Assembly: GCF_019933235.1 (NCBI RefSeq)
Contig: NZ_CP082945.1
Location: forward strand, 3,348,001-3,412,000
Direction: 5' to 3'
Origin: Streptomyces angustmyceticus
Lineage (GTDB): Bacteria > Actinomycetota > Actinomycetes > Streptomycetales > Streptomycetaceae
Length of the DNA stretch: 64,000 nucleotides
A program made the position numbers and the translations under genes. Below the pieces are notes generated by a model, which worked only from the letters and a program-made list of their open reading frames with translations, did no database searches and was not told the origin of the DNA. The first letter of the stretch is position 1, and each line of letters opens with the position of its first letter. Positions 37,553 to 46,453 of the stretch are shown here, piece by piece.

Positions 37553-37685
37553 CGCTGTTACCGCCCTTTTCCTGAAATCCGTGCTTGCCGGGTCGTGGAC
37601 CCTGCCGTCTCAGGGGTCCCCCTCCAACGGCGTGAACAGCGGGTTTCCCCCGTGTCCCGTACCGAAGTGTCCCCCGCGCCCTTTA

Positions 37686-37701
37686 CAAGGTCTACACCAC
37701 C
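37686..37701 (-). promoter_or_regulatory. Weak DasR-like site nearer the lipoprotein gene
   Basis: CAAGGTCTACACCACC matches the DasR responsive element core (GGTCTANACCA, 11 of 16). It resembles the msiK site, sharing CTACACCAC. Confidence 0.4.
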
Positions 37702-37780
37702 CCCCGGTTCGCGGAAGTACCGGGCCGCGGGCCGCGTCCCGCGCGCGGGCCGGGTCGTTCTCCGCGCGATCCCACCGGTG

Positions 37781-37796
37781 AGTGGACTAGACCTTT
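37781..37796 (+). promoter_or_regulatory. DasR responsive element before nagK
   Basis: AGTGGACTAGACCTTT matches 13 of 16 positions of A[C/G]TGGTCTAGACCA[C/G]T and lies 28 bases before the nagK start. DasR represses nag genes in Streptomyces until GlcN-6-phosphate accumulates. Confidence 0.75.
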
Positions 37797-37823
37797 CTGG
37801 GCGGATCGCGCGAAACTGTTCCC

Positions 37824-38789
37824 GTGAGACACGTCATCGCGCTCGATGTGGGCGGCACCGGAATGAAAGCCGCCCTCGTAGGGGTGGACACGGCGCCTTC
37901 CGGCGAGGCGTCCGCCGGTCCGCCCGTCCTGCTGCACGAGGCACGCCGCCCCACCGGCCGCGAGCGGGGCCCCGACGCGGTGGTCGAGGCCGTCCTCGGC
38001 TTCGCCGCCGAGCTGCGCGACCTCGGCGCGGCACGCTACGGCGCCCCCGCCGCGGCGGCCGGCGTCGCGGTCCCCGGGATCGTCGACGAGGACACCGGCA
38101 CCGCCGTCTACGCCGCGAACCTCGGCTGGCGGGACGTACCGATGCGGGCGCTGCTGTCCGAGCGGCTCGGCGGGGTGCCGGTCGCCCTGGGCCACGACGT
38201 CCGGGCCGGCGGCCTGGCCGAGGGCCGGATCGGCGCCGGCCGGGACGCCGACCGGTTCCTGTTCGTGCCGCTGGGCACGGGCATCGCGGGCGCCATCGGC
38301 ATCGGCGGCCGGATCGAGGCCGGGGCGCACGGCAGCGCGGGAGAGATCGGCCACATCGTCGTACGGCCCGGGGGGCGCGCCTGCGGCTGCGGCCGGCGCG
38401 GCTGCCTGGAGACGGTGGCCTCGGCCGCCGCGGTCGGCCGGGACTGGGCGGCGGTCTGCGGGGACCCGCGGGCCGGTGCGGCGGACGCGGCCAAGGCCGT
38501 GGAGTCCGGCGACGAACGGGCCCGCGCCGTGTGGCAGAACGCCGTGGACGCCCTCGCCGACGGCCTGGTCACCGGCCTCACCCTGCTCGACCCGCGGACG
38601 CTGATCATCGGCGGCGGGCTCGCCGAGGCGGGCGACACGCTGTTCACACCTCTGCGGGAAGCGGTCCGCCGCCGCGTTACGTTCCAGCGGCTCCCCTCGA
38701 TCGTTCCGGCGGCCCTGGGGGACGCCGCCGGGTGCCTGGGCGCAGGACTGCTCGCCTGGGATCTTCTCTCCACGGAGGTAACCGCCTGA
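37824..38789 (+). CDS. nagK: ROK-family N-acetylglucosamine kinase
   Basis: 321 residues. N-terminal IALDVGGTGMKAAL phosphate-binding loop and the ROK zinc motif CGCGRRGCLE (Cys187, 189, 194). It should phosphorylate cytoplasmic GlcNAc to GlcNAc-6-phosphate. GTG start. The TGA shares a base with the nagA start (TGATG), so the two are translationally coupled. The strong nagA link favours GlcNAc over glucose as substrate. A DasR-like site lies just upstream. Confidence 0.88.
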   Translation: MRHVIALDVGGTGMKAALVGVDTAPSGEASAGPPVLLHEARRPTGRERGPDAVVEAVLGFAAELRDLGAARYGAPAAAAGVAVPGIVDEDTGTAVYAANLGWRDVPMRALLSERLGGVPVALGHDVRAGGLAEGRIGAGRDADRFLFVPLGTGIAGAIGIGGRIEAGAHGSAGEIGHIVVRPGGRACGCGRRGCLETVASAAAVGRDWAAVCGDPRAGAADAAKAVESGDERARAVWQNAVDALADGLVTGLTLLDPRTLIIGGGLAEAGDTLFTPLREAVRRRVTFQRLPSIVPAALGDAAGCLGAGLLAWDLLSTEVTA

Positions 38790-40000
38790 TGGCACAGCAA
38801 CAGTCCGCGCAGCGGTCCCCGGCCCCCGGACGCACCGTCCTGACCGGTGCCCGGATCGCCCGGCCCTCCGGTGTCGTCGAGCGCGGCCGGATCACCGTCG
38901 AGGACGGCCGGATCGGCGATGTCCTCAGCCGTGACCTGGACGTGGAGGAGGCGGCGGCCGGCCGCGTCGTGGACCTGACGGGCCACCTCGTCGTGCCCGG
39001 CTTCGTCGACATGCACGTGCACGGCGGGGGCGGCGGCTCGTTCTCGTCCGCCGACCCCGAGGAGTGCATGACGGCGGTCGAGACCCACCGCAGGCACGGC
39101 ACCACCTCCCTGCTGGCCTCCACCGTCACCGGCGAACTCACCGACCTCGCCCGGCAGGCCGCGGTGCTCGCCGAGCTGGTCCAGCAGGGCGAGCTGGCCG
39201 GCATCCACTTCGAGGGCCCGTTCATCTCCGCCCACCGCTGCGGCGCCCACCAGCCGGAACTGCTGCGCGACCCGGACCCGGCCGACGTGCGCAAGCTCCT
39301 CGGCGCCGCCCACGGCAGCGCCTCGATGATGACCCTCGCGCCCGAACTGCCCGGCGGCCTGGAGTCCGTACGGCTGCTCGCCGACGCCGGAGTGATCGCC
39401 GCCGTCGGGCACACCGACTCCGACTACGACGCCACCCGCCGGGCCATCGACGCCGGCGCCACCGTCGCCACCCACCTCTTCAACGCGATGCCCGCGCTCG
39501 GCCATCGCGCGCCCGGCCCCGTCGCCGCGCTCCTGGAGGACGAGCGGATCACCGTCGAGCTCATCAACGACGGCACCCATCTGCACCCCGCCGTCCTGCA
39601 GCTGGCGTTCCGTGAGGCCGGCGCCGGGCGCGTCGCGTTCATCACCGACGCCATGGGCGCGGCCGGCATGAGCGACGGGATGTACCCGCTCGGCCCGATG
39701 CGGGTCGAGGTCAAGGACGGCGTCGCACGGATCAGCGAGGGCCCCACGGCCGGTTCCATCGCCGGCTCCACCCTCACCCTGGACCGGGCCTTCCGGCGCG
39801 CGGTCACCGTCGACGGCCTGACGGTCGAACAGGCCGTCGACGCGCTTTCGGCCACCCCGGCCCGCCTCCTGGGCATCGACGGCCGGACCGGCTCGCTGCA
39901 GACCGGCAAGGACGCCGACCTGGTGGTGCTGGACGCGGCGTACGAGGTGGCGGGGGTCATGCGCCGGGGCGAGTGGGTGGTGCGCCCGGCGGGCGCCTGA
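38789..40000 (+). CDS. nagA: N-acetylglucosamine-6-phosphate deacetylase
   Basis: 403 residues, amidohydrolase superfamily. NagA deacetylates GlcNAc-6-phosphate to GlcN-6-phosphate. Seen: VVPGFVDMHVHGGGGGSF (metal His pair), GIHFEGPFISAHRCGAHQPE, VGHTDSDYD, ATHLFNAMPALGHRAPG and FITDAMGAAG (catalytic Asp). ATG at 38789 overlaps the nagK stop by one base. Besides imported GlcNAc it can receive GlcNAc-6-P made by MurQ. A PfkB kinase follows in the same direction. Confidence 0.96.
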   Translation: MAQQQSAQRSPAPGRTVLTGARIARPSGVVERGRITVEDGRIGDVLSRDLDVEEAAAGRVVDLTGHLVVPGFVDMHVHGGGGGSFSSADPEECMTAVETHRRHGTTSLLASTVTGELTDLARQAAVLAELVQQGELAGIHFEGPFISAHRCGAHQPELLRDPDPADVRKLLGAAHGSASMMTLAPELPGGLESVRLLADAGVIAAVGHTDSDYDATRRAIDAGATVATHLFNAMPALGHRAPGPVAALLEDERITVELINDGTHLHPAVLQLAFREAGAGRVAFITDAMGAAGMSDGMYPLGPMRVEVKDGVARISEGPTAGSIAGSTLTLDRAFRRAVTVDGLTVEQAVDALSATPARLLGIDGRTGSLQTGKDADLVVLDAAYEVAGVMRRGEWVVRPAGA

Positions 40001-40190
40001 CGCTCCATGAGGCGGCGGGCAACCGCGCGGCCCCCTCCGCGCCGGCCACCGGGCGTCCGGTGGCGGGTCCGGGTCTGGGCCAATCACCACCGGCGATGGC
40101 ATGATCGCTCGCGCACTTGTCCGTATGCCACCGCCGTGCGCGGTTGCCCGACGCCCGGCCGCCCGGCCATGTCTGCCCGGAGGGGCGACC

Positions 40191-41117
40191 ATGATCCTCA
40201 CGGTCACGCTGAACGCCGCCCTGGACATCACCTACCGCGTCCCCCGGCTCCGTCCCCACGCCACGAACCGGGTCACCGAGGTGTCCGAACGCCCCGGTGG
40301 CAAGGGCCTGAACGTCGCCCGGGTGCTGGCCGCCCTCGGCCACCGCACGGTCGCCACCGGCTTCGCGGGCGGCGGCACCGGCGCGGCGCTGCGCGCCCTG
40401 CTCGCGGAGACCGAGGTCACCGACGCGCTGGTGCCGGTCGGCGGCGCCACCCGCCGCACCGTCGCCGTCGCGGACGCGGGCAGCGGCGACACCACCCAGC
40501 TCAACGAGCCGGGCCCGACCGTCTCCCCCGCCGAATGGGACACCTTCCTCGGCACCTACCGCGAACTGCTGGGCGGGGCACGGGCGGTGGCGCTGTGCGG
40601 CAGTCTGCCGCCGGGCGTCCCGGTCGACGTCTACGCCCGGCTCACCCGGGCCGCGCGCAGCGCCGGCGTCCCGGTCCTGCTGGACACCAGCGGCGAACCG
40701 CTGCGCCGCGGCCTCGCCGCCCGCCCCGACCTCGCCAAGCCCAACGCCGACGAACTCGCCGCCCTCACCGGCAGCACCGAGCCGTTGCGCGCCGCCCGCG
40801 ACGCCCGGCGCCGCGGCGCCCACGCGGTGGCCGCCTCGCTCGGCCCGGACGGCATGCTCGCGGTGACCGCCGACGGCGCCTGGCAGGCCGCCCCGCCGCG
40901 GCGGATCGCCGGCAACCCGACCGGCGCCGGTGATTCCGCGGTCGCCGGTCTGCTGTCCGGGCTGGTGGAGGGGCTGTCCTGGCCGGACCGGCTGACCCGC
41001 GCGGTGGCGCTGTCCGCGGCGACCGTACGGGCCCCGGCGGCGGGCGAGTTCGACGCGGCGACCTACGAAGAGCTGCTGGCGGGCGTGGCGGTGACGGAGC
41101 ACCCGGCGGCTGCGTGA
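40191..41117 (+). CDS. PfkB-family sugar kinase (1-phosphofructokinase-like)
   Basis: 308 residues. MILTVTLNAALDITYRVPRL and ERPGGKGLNVARVLAALG are typical of the 1-phosphofructokinase/tagatose-6-phosphate kinase branch; NPTGAGDSAVAGLLSG contains the catalytic Asp. The substrate is a sugar phosphate but the exact one cannot be read. ATG follows GGAGGGG. The 190-base gap after nagA has no gene. Association with nag genes suggests a role in downstream amino-sugar or hexose catabolism. Confidence 0.85.
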   Translation: MILTVTLNAALDITYRVPRLRPHATNRVTEVSERPGGKGLNVARVLAALGHRTVATGFAGGGTGAALRALLAETEVTDALVPVGGATRRTVAVADAGSGDTTQLNEPGPTVSPAEWDTFLGTYRELLGGARAVALCGSLPPGVPVDVYARLTRAARSAGVPVLLDTSGEPLRRGLAARPDLAKPNADELAALTGSTEPLRAARDARRRGAHAVAASLGPDGMLAVTADGAWQAAPPRRIAGNPTGAGDSAVAGLLSGLVEGLSWPDRLTRAVALSAATVRAPAAGEFDAATYEELLAGVAVTEHPAAA

Positions 41118-41191
41118 GCCGGACCCGCTCCGGCGGCGCCGCCCCGGCACGGCCGGAGCGGCGGGGGCGGGCCGCGGCCCGAGGCCGGGCG

Positions 41192-42100
41192 TCAGCTCCT
41201 GGCCAGCCACACCTTGTCGAGGTTCACGTCGCACTGGTTCCCGCGCTCGCAGGACAGCTTGACGGTGTTGGTGCCCTTGTTGAGCTGGACGTACGACCAG
41301 GTCTTGGTCCAGCCCTTGTCCCAGGCGCCTTCCGGGGCGCCCGCGAAGTTCTCCATGTTGATCGGCCGGCTGTCCGCCGTGCCGTTCACGTTCAGGGTGA
41401 GGTTGGCGTCCTTGCCGGGCACGCCGTAGCCGACCCAGAGCTTGTACTTGCCGGGGGCGTCGACGTCCACCGTCCAGGTGGCCGCCGCACCGGGGGTGTT
41501 CATGCCGCCCACGTACGTCCCGTTGGACGAGCGCGCGCCCGGGACGTCCTTGACCGTGGTCGCCCCTCCGTCGAGGCGCAGGCTGCCCGCTTCCTCCTTG
41601 GGCAGCTTGCCGGGCTTGGGCTTGCCGGCCGGCTTGTCGGTGGGCTTGACCGTGTCACCGGCCGCCGGTCCCTGCTTGCCCGCGGTGTCCTGCCCGTCCT
41701 TGCCGTTGGTGAGCATCGCGACGCCGATGCCTATGCACACCACCGCGACCACCGCGACGGCGCCGATCAGCAGGCCGTTGCGGCCGCGGCGCGGCTCGGG
41801 ACCGGCGTTGCCCTGGCCCCCCGCGGAGCGCGCCCGGTCCCCGCCGGGCAGTGTCTCCGGCGCGGCGTAGTGGGCGTTCTGCTGCCCGTAGGTGACCTGC
41901 TGCGGGGCCTGCTGCCCGTACTGGCGCTGGCCGACCGCCCGCACCTGGTTGTAGGAGGTACGCGGGACACCCGGCTGCCGCCCGGCCGGACCGCCGCCCG
42001 ACGGGCCCGATGCGCCGCCCTCGCCGCCTTCCGAGCGGTAGAGATAGCCGAACGGGTCGTCGTTCTCCGGCGTGTCCGCGCCGTTGTTGCCGGCCGTCAT
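41192..42100 (-). CDS. Membrane-anchored CBM35-type carbohydrate-binding protein
   Basis: 302 residues. A Gln/Gly-rich cytoplasmic part (about 1-108), one membrane helix (LLIGAVAVVAVVCIGIGVAML, about 109-129), a Lys/Pro-rich spacer, and an extracellular C-terminal domain: SLRLDGGATTVKDV, GGMNTPGAAATWTVDVDAPGKYKLWVGYGVPGKDANLTLNVNG, WSYVQLNKGTNTVKLSC, DVNLDKVWL. This pattern fits a CBM6/35-like beta-sandwich. Two Cys near the end may pair. It could bind cell-wall or exogenous glycan. ATG start. Confidence 0.8.
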   Translation of the reverse strand: MTAGNNGADTPENDDPFGYLYRSEGGEGGASGPSGGGPAGRQPGVPRTSYNQVRAVGQRQYGQQAPQQVTYGQQNAHYAAPETLPGGDRARSAGGQGNAGPEPRRGRNGLLIGAVAVVAVVCIGIGVAMLTNGKDGQDTAGKQGPAAGDTVKPTDKPAGKPKPGKLPKEEAGSLRLDGGATTVKDVPGARSSNGTYVGGMNTPGAAATWTVDVDAPGKYKLWVGYGVPGKDANLTLNVNGTADSRPINMENFAGAPEGAWDKGWTKTWSYVQLNKGTNTVKLSCERGNQCDVNLDKVWLARS

Positions 42101-42348
42101 TCCGTGTCACTCCCAAGCGATCTGTGCGCGTCTGTACGCGTCTTCCCGCGTGCGCGGTCGTTCTTTGCGCGAATGTCTTTCGGGCCCCCGGCGGCGCCGC
42201 GCCGCATCGGCGCAGCCTACCCTCTCCGCGCTCCCACACACCGGCCCCGGAGGGCCACAAGATCGCTACGGAACGGTGAACGGCTGGTGTGGAGGCCGCG
42301 CCGCGCCCGGTGTGAGATACGCGGCACCGGGCCCGGCCGGCCCGCGGC

Positions 42349-44025
42349 TCAGCCCGCCGCCCGCCGGCCCGCCTTCGAGCGGGAGCGCTTCTCGACGTAC
42401 ATCCGCTGGTCGGCCGACTCCAGCACCTCCTCGGCCGTCATCCCGCAGCTCGCCCAGCCGATGCCGAAGCTGGCGCCCACCCGGACCGCGCGGCCCTCCA
42501 CCCGGATCGGCGGGATGATCGCGTTGCGCAGCCGGACCGCGAGGTCCTGGGCGTCGGCGGTGCCGAGGCCGTCGGCGAGCACCACGAACTCGTCGCCGCC
42601 GAGCCGGGCGACCGTGTCGCCGTCGCGGACGCCGCTGGTCAGCCGCCGGGCGACCTCGATCAGCACCGCGTCGCCGGTGTTGTGCCCGAAGCGGTCGTTG
42701 ATCGACTTGAAGCCGTCGAGGTCGCAGAAGAGGACCGCGAGCCCCTTGGAGCCGTCGTCGGCCGGCCCGTCCGCGGGGGCGACGAGGTGGACATGGTGGT
42801 CGAACGGGGCCGGGGGCCCGCCCTCGAAGCCGTCGAGCCCGTCGAACGGTTCCTGGCTGTCCGGCCGGAAGCCGTGCGGATCGTGGGGGTCGGTGTGCAG
42901 GACGGCCGAGGAGGCGTAGGCGTCCGCCATCGAGCCGGGCGTGCGGGAGCACAGCCGGGCACCGAGCCGGGCCCGCAGTTCGGCGCTGTTGGGCAGCCCG
43001 GTCAGCGAGTCGTGGCTGGCGCGGTGCGCGAGCTGCAGCTCGTGCCGCTTGCGCTCCTCGATGTCCTCGACGTGGGTGAGCAGGAAGCGGGGGCCGTCGG
43101 CGGTGTCCGCGACGACGGAGTTGCGCAGCGAGACCCACACGTAGGTGCCGTCCCGGCGGGCCAGCCGCAGCTCGGCGCGGCCGCCCTCGGCGGAGGTGCG
43201 CAGCAGCGTGCCGATGTCCTCGGGGTGGACCAGGTCGGAGAAGGAGTAGCGGCGCATCCCGGATGCGGGGCGGCCCAGCAGCCGGCACAGCGCGTCATTG
43301 GTCCGTAGCAGCCGCCCGTGCTGGTCACCGCCCATTTCGGCCACGGCCATCCCGCTCGGCGCGTACTCGAAGGCCTGCCGGAAGCTCTCCTCGCTGGCCC
43401 GCAGCGCCTGCTGCTCGCGCTCCAGCCGGACCAGCGCGCGCTGCATGTTCGCCCGCAGCCGGGCGTTGCTGATCGCGATGGCGGACTGGAAGGCGTACAT
43501 CTGCAGGGCCTCCTGGCCCCAGGGGCCCGGCCGCCGGCCGTTGCGCGGCCGGTCGACGGAGATCACGCCGAGGAGTTCGCCGCCGCCGTTGGCCGCGGTG
43601 TACATGGGCGCGAAGAGGCGGTCCATGGGGTGCCACTCGTCGGGGAAGCGGGGCGTGGGCCCGGCCGTGTGCCACTGCGGCACGTCGTCGTCGTCGAGCA
43701 CCCAGCCCTCGGTGTGCGGGATGAAGATCAGGTCGCCCCAGCGCTCGCCCATGGCCAGCCGGCGGTCCCAGGAGGTGCGCGAGCCGGCCCGTCCGGCCAT
43801 CAGCGCCTCGGCACCCGCGCTGCCGGCGACCGCGGCGACCACGAGATCGCCGTCGGGGCGGACGAGATTGACCGCGGCCAGCTCGTAGCCGAGCCCGGTG
43901 ATCGCGCCGTCCGCGACCGTCTGCAAGGTGTCCGCGAGGCTACGCGCGGTGTTCAGCTCGGCGACCACTTGGTGCAGCTGCCGCAGGGTGGCAAGACGGA
44001 CGTATGGCTCCGACTCGGTCTCCAT
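42349..44025 (-). CDS. cdgB: GAF-PAS-GGDEF diguanylate cyclase, CdgB-like
   Basis: 558 residues: GAF (about 20-180), PAS/PAC (about 215-325) and GGDEF (about 335-550). It makes c-di-GMP. The catalytic GGDEF is at 476-480 and an RxxD inhibitory site (RDGD) lies five residues before it, so product inhibition is likely. A roughly 60-residue acidic insertion separates SLTGLPN from LFCDLDGFK. In Streptomyces, c-di-GMP controls development through BldD and CdgB is itself BldD-controlled. Two palindromes lie upstream. ATG at 44025. Confidence 0.9.
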   Translation of the reverse strand: METESEPYVRLATLRQLHQVVAELNTARSLADTLQTVADGAITGLGYELAAVNLVRPDGDLVVAAVAGSAGAEALMAGRAGSRTSWDRRLAMGERWGDLIFIPHTEGWVLDDDDVPQWHTAGPTPRFPDEWHPMDRLFAPMYTAANGGGELLGVISVDRPRNGRRPGPWGQEALQMYAFQSAIAISNARLRANMQRALVRLEREQQALRASEESFRQAFEYAPSGMAVAEMGGDQHGRLLRTNDALCRLLGRPASGMRRYSFSDLVHPEDIGTLLRTSAEGGRAELRLARRDGTYVWVSLRNSVVADTADGPRFLLTHVEDIEERKRHELQLAHRASHDSLTGLPNSAELRARLGARLCSRTPGSMADAYASSAVLHTDPHDPHGFRPDSQEPFDGLDGFEGGPPAPFDHHVHLVAPADGPADDGSKGLAVLFCDLDGFKSINDRFGHNTGDAVLIEVARRLTSGVRDGDTVARLGGDEFVVLADGLGTADAQDLAVRLRNAIIPPIRVEGRAVRVGASFGIGWASCGMTAEEVLESADQRMYVEKRSRSKAGRRAAG

Positions 44026-44086
44026 CGTTCGCTCTCCCTGAGACCTCGACAGCAAACTCCACGATTCTTTGTCGTCCGATTCCTCG

Positions 44087-44105
44087 CTCACTGAATCACA
44101 GTGAG
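44087..44105. promoter_or_regulatory. Inverted repeat upstream of cdgB
   Basis: CTCACTG, five bases, CAGTGAG, perfect arms, 62 bases before the cdgB start. Regulator unknown. Confidence 0.5.
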
Positions 44106-44144
44106 CTGTTCACTCGGTACACAGGGTCAACAATTAGCGCCTGC

Positions 44145-44160
44145 TGTGACTCAAGTCACA
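44145..44160. promoter_or_regulatory. Perfect palindrome TGTGACT..AGTCACA, BldD-box candidate
   Basis: TGTGACTCAAGTCACA: arms of seven around a two-base centre. It resembles the inverted-repeat type bound by BldD, a known regulator of cdgB. The 314-base cdgB-flavin reductase gap has no gene. Confidence 0.5.
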
Positions 44161-44339
44161 AACCCCGAGAGAGGTTTGGCGATCTCCCATCAAGCCAACC
44201 ACGGGGGCGCGCCTTCACTCTTTCTACACTTCCTGAACGCAAATTTCCGAGCGTTCCGGACTTCCGTCGTCAGACCTAGGACGCAGGTGGTCCCCGGGCC
44301 CGATGCGGGCCGGGGGACGACGAAGTTAGCGTTTGTGGC

Positions 44340-44948
44340 GTGTTCACGAAAAGCCCTGCCGACGCGGCTGCCCCCGGGACCGCCGCTCCGTCCACTGTCG
44401 CCCTCGCCTCCGTGCCGGGCGGCACACCCATCCCGCATTCTGTGGGGGTGAGTGACGACGAGTTCCGTGCCGCCCTGTCCCGCCTCGCCGCCGGCGTGGT
44501 GCTGATCACCGCCCACGATCCGGAGGACGGGCCGCAGGGCGAGGACGTCGGGATGACCGCCACGGCGTTCCTGTCGGTGTCCCTCGACCCGCCGCTCGTG
44601 ATGGTGAGCGTTCGCAACGACTCACGGATGGACGACCTGCTGGAGCTGCAGCCGCTCTGGGCCGTGTCGGTCCTCTCGGGGCACCAGCGGCAGATTGCCG
44701 GACGATTCGCGATGAAGGGGCGCATCAGCGACCGGCTTCTCTTCGCGGACATTCCGTTCGTACGGGGCGAAGCATCCGGCGCCCCGCTCATCGGCGGGGC
44801 GCTCGCGACCCTGGAGTGCCGCACCGAGCAGCGGGTGGTGGCCGGCGACCACACGCTCGTCATCGCCCGCGTCCTGACCTCGTCGGTCCCCGTCGAGGAC
44901 GACGAACCGCTGACGTACTTCCGCGGGAAGTACCGGCAGTTGGGCTGA
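44340..44948 (+). CDS. Flavin reductase-like FMN-binding protein
   Basis: 202 residues. The core EFRAALSRLAAGVVLITAHDP... VGMTATAFLSVSLDPPLVMVSV, and SGHQRQIAGRFAMKG matches short-chain flavin reductases that supply reduced FMN to monooxygenases. TAGCGT (44327-44332) lies seven bases before the GTG at 44340, suggesting a leaderless start; GTG at 44448 is the alternative and would begin at the domain edge. No partner monooxygenase is adjacent. It is divergent from cdgB. Confidence 0.82.
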   Translation: MFTKSPADAAAPGTAAPSTVALASVPGGTPIPHSVGVSDDEFRAALSRLAAGVVLITAHDPEDGPQGEDVGMTATAFLSVSLDPPLVMVSVRNDSRMDDLLELQPLWAVSVLSGHQRQIAGRFAMKGRISDRLLFADIPFVRGEASGAPLIGGALATLECRTEQRVVAGDHTLVIARVLTSSVPVEDDEPLTYFRGKYRQLG

Positions 44949-45013
44949 GGGGGCGGAAACCGGGGCCCGGAAGGGGGCCGAGCCGGGCTGCCGGGGCGCT
45001 GAGGGGGCCTAGC

Positions 45014-45088
45014 GGGGCGGCCTTGAGCGGGTGGCCGGGGATGCCGGGGCGGCCCTTGAGGGGCCCGGGCGGGGCGGCATTGAGCGGG
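45014..45088. repeat. 18-bp G-rich repeat, three copies
   Basis: GGGGCGGCCTTGAGCGGG-like units at 45014-45031, 45046-45063 and 45071-45088, in the gap before the arfB stop. Spacing is uneven (32 and 25 bases). Confidence 0.8.
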
Positions 45089-45092
45089 CGGG

Positions 45093-45521
45093 TCAGCCCC
45101 AGTCGCGGCCCGAGCGGCCGCGCTTGGTCTCGCCGCGCTGCTTCTTCTCGCGCAGCCGCCGTTCGTTGATACCCCGTGGGATCCGCGACTTGCGGCGCGG
45201 CTTGGGCGGTGGCGCGGTGGCCTCGGCGAGCAGCGAGGCCAGCCGGACGGCGGCGGTCTCGCGGTTGCGCCACTGGGAACGGTGCTCCGAGGCCCGTACG
45301 GACAGCACGCCGTCGACCAGCCGGCCCGCCAGCCGCTCCAGGGCGCGCTCCTTCCACACGGGCGGCAGCGCCTGCGTCCCGGCGAGGTCGAAGCGCAGCT
45401 CGACCTGGCTGTCGCTGGTGTTGACGTGCTGGCCGCCCGGCCCCGAGGAGCGCGAGAAACGCCAGACCAGCTCGGCCTCGGGTAGGACGACCGAACCGCG
45501 GATGACATGGGGTCCGGACAT
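45093..45521 (-). CDS. arfB: Ribosome rescue peptidyl-tRNA hydrolase ArfB (YaeJ)
   Basis: 142 residues, the usual ArfB length. RFSRSSGPGGQHVNTSDSQVEL contains the catalytic GGQ, and the C-terminal tail KPRRKSRIPRGINERRLREKKQRGETKRGR is the basic segment that enters the empty mRNA channel. It hydrolyses peptidyl-tRNA on stalled ribosomes lacking a stop codon. ATG at 45521 follows AGGACGC. The frame extends 28 codons further upstream, but family length favours this start. Confidence 0.92.
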   Translation of the reverse strand: MSGPHVIRGSVVLPEAELVWRFSRSSGPGGQHVNTSDSQVELRFDLAGTQALPPVWKERALERLAGRLVDGVLSVRASEHRSQWRNRETAAVRLASLLAEATAPPPKPRRKSRIPRGINERRLREKKQRGETKRGRSGRDWG

Positions 45522-45724
45522 GCGTCCTATGATCTCGCGCGCCACGGGACCCGTCACCCGCTTTTCCTGGTCCATCGCGGCAGATCCGCCATCAGGATTC
45601 GGCAAAGAAAGTAAAGAGACCTGGAACCTCTCGATGCCCCGATGGCGTTGTGGAGGGTGACGGTAGCTTCGTCCGCAGTACGGAGCCCGACGCTTCGACG
45701 AGTCGACAAGGAAAGGGACATCCC

Positions 45725-46300
45725 ATGGCTGTAAGCCTGTCCAAGGGCGGCAACGTCTCCCTCACCAAGGAGGCCCCGGGCCTGACCGCCGTCACGGTCG
45801 GCCTCGGCTGGGACGTCCGGACCACCACCGGCACGGACTTCGACCTCGACGCGAGCGCCATCGCGGTCAACGGCAACGGCAAGGTCTACTCCGACCAGCA
45901 CTTCGTCTTCTTCAACAACAAGGCGACGCCGGACCAGTCGATCGTGCACACCGGTGACAACGTCACCGGCCAGGGCGAGGGCGACGACGAGCAGATCAAC
46001 GTCAACCTGGCGGCGCTGCCGGCCGACATCGACAAGATCGTCTTCCCGGTCTCGATCTACGACGCCGAGAACCGCAGCCAGAACTTCGGCCAGGTGCGCA
46101 ACGCCTTCATCCGCATCGTCAACCAGGCCGGCGGCACCGAGATCGCCCGCTACGACCTCAGCGAGGACGCGGCCACCGAGACGGCCATGGTCTTCGGCGA
46201 GCTGTACCGCAACGGCGCGGAGTGGAAGTTCCGCGCGGTCGGCCAGGGTTACGCGTCGGGCCTCGTCGGCATCGCCCAGGACTTCGGCGTCAACGTCTGA
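45725..46300 (+). CDS. TerD-family stress protein
   Basis: 191 residues, the size of TerD, TerE and Ter[39 protein letters not shown] (calcium-site region), [31 protein letters not shown], and [15 protein letters not shown] are diagnostic. Such proteins bind calcium and are linked to tellurite resistance and, in Streptomyces, differentiation. No other ter genes are adjacent. The ATG follows AAGGAAAGGG. A hairpin follows the stop. Confidence 0.94.
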   Translation: MAVSLSKGGNVSLTKEAPGLTAVTVGLGWDVRTTTGTDFDLDASAIAVNGNGKVYSDQHFVFFNNKATPDQSIVHTGDNVTGQGEGDDEQINVNLAALPADIDKIVFPVSIYDAENRSQNFGQVRNAFIRIVNQAGGTEIARYDLSEDAATETAMVFGELYRNGAEWKFRAVGQGYASGLVGIAQDFGVNV

Positions 46301-46340
46301 GCCACACCGCCCCGCCCGGCACGACCGGGCAGGCGCAACC

Positions 46341-46372
46341 GAGGGCCGGTTCCCCATGGGGGGCCGGCCCTC
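46341..46372. terminator. Terminator after the TerD gene
   Basis: GAGGGCCGG pairs with CCGGCCCTC (46341-46349, 46364-46372), with further CCCC/GGGG pairing inside the loop. It lies 40 bases beyond the stop. Confidence 0.85.
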
Positions 46373-46453
46373 GGCGCGTTCGGAGGGGGCGCCGGGAGAA
46401 GCGGGCCGGGGGCGCGGGTGAGGTGGGGCGCGGCGGGGCCCGTACGGCCCCGC

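Noticed and set aside
37441..37823. A gene between the lipoprotein and nagK
   Set aside because: The open frame crossing this region is the antisense extension of nagA; the gap holds regulatory sites only.
36266..38788. Extension of the nagA frame 841 codons upstream
   Set aside because: The extra part is antisense to the binding protein and out of frame with nagK; NagA proper starts at 38789.
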